Source: an uncultured bacterium (GTDB lineage: Bacteria; Actinomycetota; Actinomycetes; S36-B12; CAIKAW01). From it: 44,449 bases of DNA. A model generated the notes under the pieces. That model saw only the letters and a list, made by a program, of their open reading frames with translations, ran no database searches and was not told where the DNA came from. Within the stretch, counting starts at the first letter, position 1, and each line of letters begins with the position of its first letter. The stretch is taken from positions 1 through 44,449 of the forward strand of contig CAIKAW010000045.1 of NCBI GenBank assembly GCA_903825575.1. The letters run 5' to 3'. Shown one piece after another: positions 35,942 through 43,191 of this stretch. Made by a program: the position numbers and the translations under genes.

Positions 35942-37708
35942 GTGCGCCCTTTGGGTGATCGCAATATCAGTGCTGGACGCCCGCTTCGGCGGCTGCGCCT
36001 AATCGGGATTCTGCTACCCATCGCATTCTTGCTGGCAATCGAACTGGCCCGCCGAACGGTCGTTGAAGCTGAGAAGCCATTGGAGTGGGGCCACCTGCTG
36101 CTCTCAGCGATCGAGATGATCGCAGTGGTGGGTTTTTCGACCGTCATGTTCGACCTGGTCGAACGCACCCAACGTGAGAAGGAACGGCGCAACCGTGAAC
36201 TGGCCGCCACGAATGCCGTTTCGACTGCTCTTCGCGAGCCTCACGACCTCGACGGCATTGTCGACGCCGCCCTCGACAGCATCTTGTCAGCCACGGGTGC
36301 ACTCGTAGCGACGATCGTCATGCACGACCGAGCTACTCGGTGGTCCGCCGGAAGTAAGGCAAGCGGACGAATCAACCCACTTGTAACTCCGGCACCGGAC
36401 GCAGAACGCGAAGTCATAGATGTTCCGCTAACTACCGGAACCGCCGTTCTCGGCACCTTGCGCCTGACTTTCGTCGTAGGCCACGCAGAATCCCAGATCC
36501 TTGCGCACGACACCTTGCAGAACATCGGTCAACAGTTGGCGAACACGATTCAGAACGTAACGCTGATCACCGACCTGCAACGCGGCATGAAGGAAGGGCA
36601 CGCGTTCTACGACGTACTTATCCGAATCTCAAACGTGAACCCGCTAGCCGACACATTGACCGCAGTTGTCGACCACGCTGCCGCCCGCCTATCGGCCGAC
36701 GCGGCGGTCCTGCACTTGAATGAGAAGACGACTCGACTCCTAGCGGCCGATGGTCAATTGGCAGCCACTCCCGATGGCACAGACCACACCATTTGCTTCT
36801 GCACCGAACCTGATCATCCAAGCAACGCGCATCCGGCGGGCGACGATTGCCCGGTTCGCACCGATCCGAAATTCGCCTCCACTGTGGCGGTCCCGTTGCG
36901 CGGACCTGACGGCCCGATCGGGGACCTTTGGCTTGGTCGGACCAGTGAGCAGGCATTCGAAGACGGCGATGGCAGATTCCTGGCCACCTTGAGCGAACTG
37001 ATCTCAATCGCCATCACGAACGCCCGAATGCAGGAGCACGAGCGGCACGCTGCGACCATTGCAGAACGCGAACGGATAGCCCGCGAGATGCACGACGGAA
37101 TGGCGCAAGTGCTTGGGGTTACTCATCTTCGGCTGCGAGCACTCGAAGCTCGGCTGGCCGACACCGACATAGATTCCAGTCGCGCCGAGATCACCGCGTT
37201 GGCCGACTTGTGCCATGAAACATACGCCGATGTGCGCGAGGCCATTGTCGGGTTACGCGAACTCAACCGCGGCGACCAGAGCCTGGTCGAAGGTCTGCGC
37301 GCCTATGTCGATAAGTACACGCGGCAGAGTGGGATCCACACTCGCGTCAGCTGTGAAGTCCCCGGTGACATTCTGCTAAGTCCGCGCGCAGAGTTACAAC
37401 TGCTTCGAGTCGTGCAAGAAGCACTGACAAACGTGCGCAAGCATTCCGAAGCCACGGAAGCCAGCGTTGTCATTGCCGATTCACCCGAAGGTCTTACCTT
37501 CACCGTCCGCGACAACGGACACGGCTTTGACGCCAGCGATTTGACGCGCGAAGGTATCGGACTGCACTCAATGCGCGAACGCCTCGCGCTCATCGGCGGT
37601 ACGCTCACAGTTGAGTCGACGCCAAGCAGCGGCACGCGCATCGTTGCATTGGTTCCCGGATCGCACGGGCGAGCACAACAGGGGGAGGTCGCTGGTGTCC
37701 GCATTTGA
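35942..37708 (+). CDS. Sensor histidine kinase with two GAF-like domains (NarL-system type)
   Basis: A 588-residue kinase. Two membrane helices (about 20-37 and 50-68) precede a short coiled coil, a GAF-like domain (about 95-210) and a second GAF-like domain (about 220-365). The latter contains CFC (near residue 283) and a third Cys about 18 residues on, in GDDCPVR. The HisKA_3 box REMHDGMAQVLG puts the phospho-accepting His at 384; the ATPase part has EALTNVRKHS, RDNGHGFD and GIGLHSMRERL. GTG start with AAGGAGG. Overlaps the response regulator gene by 14 bases. The cysteines could sense redox state or bind a cluster (inference). Confidence 0.9.
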   Translation: MRPLGDRNISAGRPLRRLRLIGILLPIAFLLAIELARRTVVEAEKPLEWGHLLLSAIEMIAVVGFSTVMFDLVERTQREKERRNRELAATNAVSTALREPHDLDGIVDAALDSILSATGALVATIVMHDRATRWSAGSKASGRINPLVTPAPDAEREVIDVPLTTGTAVLGTLRLTFVVGHAESQILAHDTLQNIGQQLANTIQNVTLITDLQRGMKEGHAFYDVLIRISNVNPLADTLTAVVDHAAARLSADAAVLHLNEKTTRLLAADGQLAATPDGTDHTICFCTEPDHPSNAHPAGDDCPVRTDPKFASTVAVPLRGPDGPIGDLWLGRTSEQAFEDGDGRFLATLSELISIAITNARMQEHERHAATIAERERIAREMHDGMAQVLGVTHLRLRALEARLADTDIDSSRAEITALADLCHETYADVREAIVGLRELNRGDQSLVEGLRAYVDKYTRQSGIHTRVSCEVPGDILLSPRAELQLLRVVQEALTNVRKHSEATEASVVIADSPEGLTFTVRDNGHGFDASDLTREGIGLHSMRERLALIGGTLTVESTPSSGTRIVALVPGSHGRAQQGEVAGVRI

Positions 37709-38393
37709 TGCTCCGCCAGCGCAGCCGATCCGCGTCCTCCTAGTTGATGACCAACCACTGTTTCGCACCGCGATCGCAACGCTGATCGAATCACAGGACG
37801 ACCTGACGGTGGTCGGCGAAGCCGAGAACGGGCTGATCGGAGTCGAGCGTGCCAAGGAACTGCGTCCGGACCTGATCGTTATGGATGTCGAAATGCCGGT
37901 GATGGATGGCGTCGAAGCCACCCGACTCATCCACGAGCAGGTGCCGGACGTGAAGATCCTGATGCTCACCGTTTCCGAGTCCGAAGAGCACCTGTTCGAA
38001 GCGATCAAGTACGGCGCCCATGGCTACCTGCTGAAAGATCTACGTCCGGACCAGTTGTTCGACATGATTCGAGGCGTAATGCGCGGGGAATCCCCGATCT
38101 CTCCTGCCGTGGCCGGCCTGTTGCTCAACGAATTCCGCGGCGGCAAGTGGAGCCGAACCGAAGCGCCAACGGCCAATGCCGCGCCGCCGATCACCGCGCG
38201 CGAGTTGGAGATCCTGCAGCATGCCGCCGAAGGGTTAAGCAACAAGCAGATTGCTCGCCGGCTTTCGATCACCGAGGGCACGGTCAAGAACCATGTGCAC
38301 AATGCCCTCGAAAAGTTGCACCTAGACAACCGGATCCAGGCGGCCTCGTACATCCTGCGCCAGGGCTTGAGTCGTCCGGTGGACCCCTCTTGA
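37695..38393 (+). CDS. NarL/FixJ-family response regulator
   Basis: A 232-residue regulator. The receiver domain (about 12-130) starts RVLLVDDQPLFRTAI and has the phospho-accepting Asp64 in IVMDVEMPVMDG and Lys in YLLKDLR. The LuxR-type helix-turn-helix (about 168-225) reads ITARELEILQHAAEGLSNKQ, then IARRLSITEGTVKNHV. GTG start at 37695, preceded by GGGGAGG; it overlaps the kinase gene, so the pair is one two-component system. Probable targets are the downstream cytochrome genes or the moaE/kinase intergenic site, but no binding site is proven. Confidence 0.94.
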   Translation: MSAFDAPPAQPIRVLLVDDQPLFRTAIATLIESQDDLTVVGEAENGLIGVERAKELRPDLIVMDVEMPVMDGVEATRLIHEQVPDVKILMLTVSESEEHLFEAIKYGAHGYLLKDLRPDQLFDMIRGVMRGESPISPAVAGLLLNEFRGGKWSRTEAPTANAAPPITARELEILQHAAEGLSNKQIARRLSITEGTVKNHVHNALEKLHLDNRIQAASYILRQGLSRPVDPS

Positions 38394-38396
38394 ACA

Positions 38397-38410
38397 GTAC
38401 CTTCGGGTAC
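38397..38410 (+). terminator. Short UUCG-loop hairpin after the response regulator
   Basis: GTACC (38397-38401) and GGTAC (38406-38410) pair around TTCG, directly after the regulator stop. The stem is only five pairs and no U run follows, so it may be a weak terminator or an mRNA 3'-end stabiliser that separates the two-component genes from the cytochrome group. Confidence 0.35.
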
Positions 38411-38508
38411 ATCCCTTGGGACCAAAGTTGTGCCAGTGCGGGGATACCGGCCAGGTCCAAGTCCGCTTAGCGTCGAATCCAATCGTTCTGCAGCGCTAGG
38501 GGGCCAAC

Positions 38509-38856
38509 GTGCCGCACAAACACCCAGTTGTCCTGCTTTACGTCCATCCCCTGCTCGGGCAGGGAATCGCCAGCCATGTTCAGGCCGAAACTGGGGTTGA
38601 GGTACAAGCCGTCTCCGCGATTGACCTGCCTGGGATCCGCCGAGCCCTGGCCGGCGACCCGCGGGTCATCATCTTTGAACGCAGCCCGGTAATAGACATC
38701 CTTGACTTGCCAGCCTTGGCACCCCACGCGGTGCTGATCGATGTGACCGACACGGTCGGTTTGGGACCAGTCCCGAAGGCGCCGTTTGTTCCGACGAGCG
38801 CCGAATCACTGCTAGCCGCAGTGCAGCCGGCATTGGCGCACTTGTCTCGGTCATAG
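38509..38856 (+). CDS. Small receiver-like protein of unknown function
   Basis: A 115-residue frame starting GTG with AGGGGG upstream. The pattern VVLLYVHPLLGQGIASHVQA, then GIRRALAGDPRVIIFER and AVLIDVTDTVG, alternates beta strands and helices like a CheY-type receiver. The acidic pocket and phospho-Asp positions are not intact: V-I-I-F-E-R stands where the phospho-Asp strand is expected, and no conserved Lys is visible. It may be a degenerate receiver or an unrelated alpha/beta protein. Its place between the regulator and the TPR gene suggests a role in this locus. Confidence 0.6.
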   Translation: MPHKHPVVLLYVHPLLGQGIASHVQAETGVEVQAVSAIDLPGIRRALAGDPRVIIFERSPVIDILDLPALAPHAVLIDVTDTVGLGPVPKAPFVPTSAESLLAAVQPALAHLSRS

Positions 38857-39036
38857 GCCGCACCAGTCGCATTAGTGAGCCAGATCACACGTATTTGCCC
38901 CAAAACTGAGCGTAGGGGTACCTCGCATGTACCTCATATCTACCTGCCGACGGATGGGATCCACGAGGCGAAACTCCAAGAATTGCCTTAGGCCAAAACA
39001 AGGCCAAGTCGGACTCATGCAGGGGGTAGGTGCCAG

Positions 39037-40014
39037 GTGACCATGACACAGGATCGCCAGGCTCTTGAGAGTCAGCCGAAAGTTTCTGATCGCGCGCTCA
39101 AGCGCTTGGTTATGTGGGGCGGGATCGCCCTCGTAATCCTTTTCGCAACCTTCTGCGTCATCTACTACCTCGGCCAGCACAAGAACATGGGCCCGTCGAT
39201 GGTCGATCGTCAGATAACGGCCGGAGAGGCCGCTGTCCGGGCAGATCCCAACAACATCGGCGACCGACTCTCCCTTGCACAGCTATATGCAGCCAGCAAT
39301 CGACAGGCCGATGCACTGCAGCAGTACACGGTCGTCCTCAAGGCACTACCTAAGAACGAAGCTGCTCTCTTCGGCAAGGCCTCAATCCTCTTCGCCCAAA
39401 ACAAGCTCAACGAGGCCAGGGACGCGTACAACGCGCTGATCACGGTTGCAGCCACCGGCGAGATGGCCGGCGCCGACCCCAAACTTCAGGGGGCGCGCTA
39501 CTTCTTGGCCGTCATCGCCTACAAGCAGAGCGACTTTGCCGGTGCGGCAGGCCAAGTCAAGGAAGCCCTGCGGCTGGACCCGACGGATTCAGACGCTTGG
39601 TATCTGACCGCTCAAGTCGCAATGAAGCAGAACGCGCCACAAAGCGCCGCAGCAGCAGTTGAGAAGGCGCTCATGTTCGTGCCCTCCGGGTGGTGCGACC
39701 CGTATGCCTTGGCGATCAACGCCTACACACAACTGAAGCAGGCAAGCCAGCTCGCCTTCGCTCAGGCTCGTGAGTCGATGTGCAACGGAGATGTGGCGGC
39801 CGCAACGACAGGCTTCCAGAGCGTTGCCAACGGCGGCGATAAGACTCTGGCAACCAAGGCGCTCCTTCAACTCGCTGCCGTCTCGATCAATGCCGGGGAC
39901 ACAAACACTGCGCGAGGTTGGCTCAACAAGATCCTCGCTATCGACCCGAAGAACGCGGCTGCCAAGGCTGGCCTAACCCAACTTGGCACCCCTAGCCCGA
40001 GTGCGACGAAGTAG
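39037..40014 (+). CDS. Membrane-anchored tetratricopeptide-repeat protein
   Basis: A 325-residue protein with a cytoplasmic N-terminus, one helix (about 25-46, MWGGIALVILFATFCVIYYL) and an outward-facing domain of helical repeats. TPR-type units are visible at IGDRLSLAQLYAASNRQADA, NEAALFGKASILFAQNKLNE, ARYFLAVIAYKQSDFAGAAG, and DAWYLTAQVAMKQNAPQSAA, followed by weaker ones to DTNTARGWLNKILAIDPKN. GTG start (39037) or ATG 39043. First gene of the TPR-NHL-cytochrome string; 15 bases from the NHL gene. Probably a scaffold or assembly factor for surface complexes (inference). Confidence 0.85.
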   Translation: MTMTQDRQALESQPKVSDRALKRLVMWGGIALVILFATFCVIYYLGQHKNMGPSMVDRQITAGEAAVRADPNNIGDRLSLAQLYAASNRQADALQQYTVVLKALPKNEAALFGKASILFAQNKLNEARDAYNALITVAATGEMAGADPKLQGARYFLAVIAYKQSDFAGAAGQVKEALRLDPTDSDAWYLTAQVAMKQNAPQSAAAAVEKALMFVPSGWCDPYALAINAYTQLKQASQLAFAQARESMCNGDVAAATTGFQSVANGGDKTLATKALLQLAAVSINAGDTNTARGWLNKILAIDPKNAAAKAGLTQLGTPSPSATK

Positions 40015-40029
40015 CGACGGGGGAATGAC

Positions 40030-41106
40030 ATGAGCACAGTCGACGAGGCCCAGAAGACGGTGGAAGCCACTTCGTCTTCGGACGGTGCGAACGGGGCTGG
40101 AGAAGGCGTAATTGCCACAGCGGGAACGCCGGACAAGCAAAGCCGCTGGACGCGCAAGCGCCTATTAATAGCAGCCGGCCTCGTCGGCGCACTCTTCGTT
40201 CTTATCGGTGCGGTGTTTGTCTGGTATTTGATCACACACAAGCCAATCAGTTCTCTGCCTGGCCTCACCGACAATGCCACCCCGCACTACCGCTACAGCG
40301 TCTATGGCGTGAACCAGCCGTTGGGCGTCGCCGTCAACTCGGATGGATCGCGCATCTATGTAACACAGAGCGGCGGAACTCAGAAGGCACTGGTCTTCGA
40401 CGGCGATGGCAAACAGATCCAGGTACTCACCCCGCCAGCTACGACGGGCGCCAATCACCTTCCCGTCTACGTCGCCCTTGACCCCAACACCGGTGAGGCC
40501 TACGTATCTGACCGCCTCGCGGGCGCCATCTACGTGTACTCCGCAACTGGCAAGTACGAGCGCGCCTTTACGCATGTCGGCGTCACCGGCGTGTGGGCGC
40601 CGCTAGGAATGACGTTTGACTCCAAGGGTCAGTTGTACGTCACCCAAGCGTTCGCCTCGACCAAGAGCATCTATGTATTCAGCACTTCAGGAAACCTAGT
40701 TCGCACGATCACGACATCCACCGCGATGAGTTTCCCGAACGGAGTGGCGGTCGACGCCAAGGGAAACATTGTCGTAACTGACGGGAACAACGGCCGGGCC
40801 CTGTTCCTCAACGCCGCCGGCAAAGAGGTTTCTCAGGTGCACGCAGGCTTAGCGAAGGGCGATCTTGGCCTCCCGCGTGGAGTGGCATTCGATTCTGAGG
40901 GGCACGTCCTGATTGTGGACGCGACAGATCAAGGCGTCCGGGTTTACGGCTTCGCTGGCGAAACCGTCAACTACGTCGGAACCTTCGGCGACCAGGGCGT
41001 CGGCGATGGACTGTTCCAGTACCCGAATGGGATCGCTGCTGACACCCGCGCTCACGTATACGTCACGGACCGGGTCAACAACCGAGTCCAGGTCTGGAGT
41101 TACTGA
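40030..41106 (+). CDS. Membrane-anchored NHL-repeat beta-propeller protein
   Basis: A 358-residue protein: a hydrophilic N-terminus of about 45 residues, one helix (about 46-68), then a beta-propeller on the outer side. NHL-type blades recur as QPLGVAVNSDGSRIYVTQ, APLGMTFDSKGQLYVTQ, FPNGVAVDAKGNIVVTDG, LPRGVAFDSEGHVLIVD, and YPNGIAADTRAHVYVTDR, ending NNRVQVWSY. Such propellers bind protein or ligand and do not carry haem. It lies between the TPR gene and two multihaem cytochromes, so it may hold or position them at the cell surface (inference). Confidence 0.9.
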   Translation: MSTVDEAQKTVEATSSSDGANGAGEGVIATAGTPDKQSRWTRKRLLIAAGLVGALFVLIGAVFVWYLITHKPISSLPGLTDNATPHYRYSVYGVNQPLGVAVNSDGSRIYVTQSGGTQKALVFDGDGKQIQVLTPPATTGANHLPVYVALDPNTGEAYVSDRLAGAIYVYSATGKYERAFTHVGVTGVWAPLGMTFDSKGQLYVTQAFASTKSIYVFSTSGNLVRTITTSTAMSFPNGVAVDAKGNIVVTDGNNGRALFLNAAGKEVSQVHAGLAKGDLGLPRGVAFDSEGHVLIVDATDQGVRVYGFAGETVNYVGTFGDQGVGDGLFQYPNGIAADTRAHVYVTDRVNNRVQVWSY

Positions 41107-41140
41107 TCGATCAGTTTCCTCGGCCCCGGGTCGCGGAGAA

Positions 41141-41200
41141 GGCACGGCAAGGACAGGCAAGGCACGGCAAGGCAAGGCAAGGCAAGGCACGGCAAGGACA
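41141..41200. repeat. Twelve-unit pentamer repeat before the cytochrome gene
   Basis: Twelve consecutive 5-base units: GGCAC, GGCAA, GGACA, GGCAA, GGCAC, four GGCAA, GGCAC, GGCAA and GGACA. It ends 45 bases upstream of the first cytochrome start and begins 34 bases after the NHL stop. Non-coding, and each unit gained or lost would shift spacing by half a helical turn. Confidence 0.9.
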
Positions 41201-41245
41201 ACTCGAGTTAGTCCATAACTTCACAAGCGAAGGGAGGTGGAGACC

Positions 41246-43105
41246 TTGAAGAGAATGGTGTTCCTGATAGCAGGAACCACCGCCATTCTGTCAATGGGGG
41301 CGATGCCGGCTTTGGCCGACAACGGACCCCACGTCTCCTCCGCATTCGGCGCTGGCGTGGCAGGTTCTGTCACTACCGGTGTCAACACTGACCGGTGTGC
41401 GGGATGTCACCGCGCTCACACCGGCCAGGGAGCTTTCCTGCTCACCGCCACTGACGAGACACAGCTTTGCTACACGTGTCACGGCGAGTCCGGGACGGGT
41501 GCCACAACCAACGTCATGGACGGCATCAAGTACTCCGCCGGTACCACCGGTGCCAATAAGGCGCTGACGGCCGGCCAGCCCTCAAATAACAGCGTGATCG
41601 AGGGCGCACTGCGTGGCGGTGGGTTCGTCAAGGCTGCCATCGGAACTGGTCACATGTTCCAGTACTACAACACGACCGTCGCCAGCACCTGTACTCGCAC
41701 CGAGGGTACGGCTGGTGGCTGCAAATTCGCTGAGTTGATCCCCCCGCTCTACACCAGCTACACGGGTGACACCTCATCTAGTACGGCCGCATCCGGTGCC
41801 ACCGGAGTCACGAACAGCGGCACCTACGTACTAGAGGCGGCGACGTCCGCTCACTCAGTGGACAGCAGCACTCAGATCGCGTGGGGCAGTGGCACATCTG
41901 GCTCGTACACGAATGACGCAACTGTCAATCTGTCGTGCGTGTCATGTCACGACCCACACGGCAACGGTAACTACCGGATTCTCCGCCCAATTCCGACGGG
42001 CGCCGCATCCGGGACACCTGCGGTGACAATCGCAGATTCGGGCACGAAGACCTACACCACCAGTAACTACTGGCTGGTTGACGACCCGAACTCAACGCAG
42101 ATCACCGTAGCTACCGCTGCAACATCGGTATACGCCTCAAGCAACTTCCTGTTCAATATCTCGGCGTGGTGCGCAACCTGCCACAACCGACTGTTCGACG
42201 GATCTAGTTCTTGGGCAAATGCGTTGCAGAACCCGGTCGCCACCTCAGTGACGCTCGCTAAGGGCGCTGGAACGGCGGCAGGGACCTACGCAACTCAAGG
42301 TGGAGTGCAATTCGCCACGGTTCTTTCACCGTTGCCGGCTGATGGGACTCCGGTCCTGTTCACATCTTTCGGCACCGGAGTTGGCCCGAGCCTGCGCACG
42401 ATGTATTACCTCAAGGGTTGCGCAGTGGTAACGACTACAACCCAGTGCATGCTCACTACGGATGTTGCTGGTACGACCTACTTGGCGATCACGACAGCCG
42501 GAACGGCCAACATTGTCGCTGGAACGCGGGTGACGTGGACCGCGGGATCGTCAACCATCACGCAGTCGGCTGGCACGGTGCCAGTGGCTGCTAGTCAGCT
42601 CGTCATGCTTGCTGTGACGGCTGCCGTTGCCGCAAACAACCCGAACCTGGGCATCTACACAGGCCGGAACTACAAGGTAGTTGCTCTAACCAGCACCACC
42701 TTCAAGATCCAGAGTTATGACGCCCACAGTGGCGGTGCTTGGAGCGATGTAAAGCCAGGTATCGCAGGTAGCGGCATGTACGTCGTCGGTACCGACAACC
42801 TTGGCGCCGCAACTGGCGCTGTGACGCAGGATGGTTCGTACATGTTCCGGCACACCTCCGACAAGGGCTACGTATCCAGCACCAGTGGTGCAACCGGAAC
42901 CCTTGGCGTGGGAACTCGTGATGAATGGGACAACAACCCGAACTGCATCACGTGTCACGTGGCACACGGTTCGAACGCCAGCATGACCGGTGACGTTAAC
43001 TCGACAACCTCGGGCGCAGTCACCTTCCCCGACGCATCGACGGGCGACAGCTTCTTGCTGCGCGTCGACAACCGGGGAACCTGCAGGTCCTGCCACAACT
43101 ACTGA
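41246..43105 (+). CDS. Secreted multihaem c-type cytochrome (six CXXCH sites)
   Basis: A 619-residue protein. A signal peptide (KRMVFLIAGTTAILSMGAMPALA) ends near residue 24. Haem sites: CAGCH 51, CYTCH 75, CVSCH 231, CATCH 309, CITCH 567 and CRSCH 613. Three are of the CxxCHxxH (doubled CXXCH) form: CHRAH, CHDPH and CHVAH. Eight further His residues could serve as distal ligands. Between sites four and five lies a haem-free stretch of about 255 residues rich in Thr, Ala, Gly and Val that looks beta-rich. The TTG start at 41246 is eight bases after GGAGG; an upstream GTG lies inside that site. Likely an electron carrier outside the membrane; partners are unknown. Confidence 0.92.
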   Translation: MKRMVFLIAGTTAILSMGAMPALADNGPHVSSAFGAGVAGSVTTGVNTDRCAGCHRAHTGQGAFLLTATDETQLCYTCHGESGTGATTNVMDGIKYSAGTTGANKALTAGQPSNNSVIEGALRGGGFVKAAIGTGHMFQYYNTTVASTCTRTEGTAGGCKFAELIPPLYTSYTGDTSSSTAASGATGVTNSGTYVLEAATSAHSVDSSTQIAWGSGTSGSYTNDATVNLSCVSCHDPHGNGNYRILRPIPTGAASGTPAVTIADSGTKTYTTSNYWLVDDPNSTQITVATAATSVYASSNFLFNISAWCATCHNRLFDGSSSWANALQNPVATSVTLAKGAGTAAGTYATQGGVQFATVLSPLPADGTPVLFTSFGTGVGPSLRTMYYLKGCAVVTTTTQCMLTTDVAGTTYLAITTAGTANIVAGTRVTWTAGSSTITQSAGTVPVAASQLVMLAVTAAVAANNPNLGIYTGRNYKVVALTSTTFKIQSYDAHSGGAWSDVKPGIAGSGMYVVGTDNLGAATGAVTQDGSYMFRHTSDKGYVSSTSGATGTLGVGTRDEWDNNPNCITCHVAHGSNASMTGDVNSTTSGAVTFPDASTGDSFLLRVDNRGTCRSCHNY

Positions 43106-43191
43106 TCCAACTGGCAGAAACGGTTTGACCGATGGCGGGGCGCGTAACAACCGCCCCGCCATCGAACTGAAGCAACAGCTAAGGAGTCACC

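Noticed and set aside
38857-39036. Possible cyclic-di-GMP (GEMM) riboswitch before the TPR-cytochrome genes
   Set aside because: Looked for because such switches precede cytochrome genes in other bacteria. A late GGGGGTAGGTGCC piece is reminiscent, but the conserved GGCAAACC-type core is not present. Only a small CTT-GGCC/GGCCAAG hairpin near 38988-39015 is seen.
41141-41200. Possible CRISPR or integrase repeat array
   Set aside because: Five-base units with no spacers; a simple sequence repeat.
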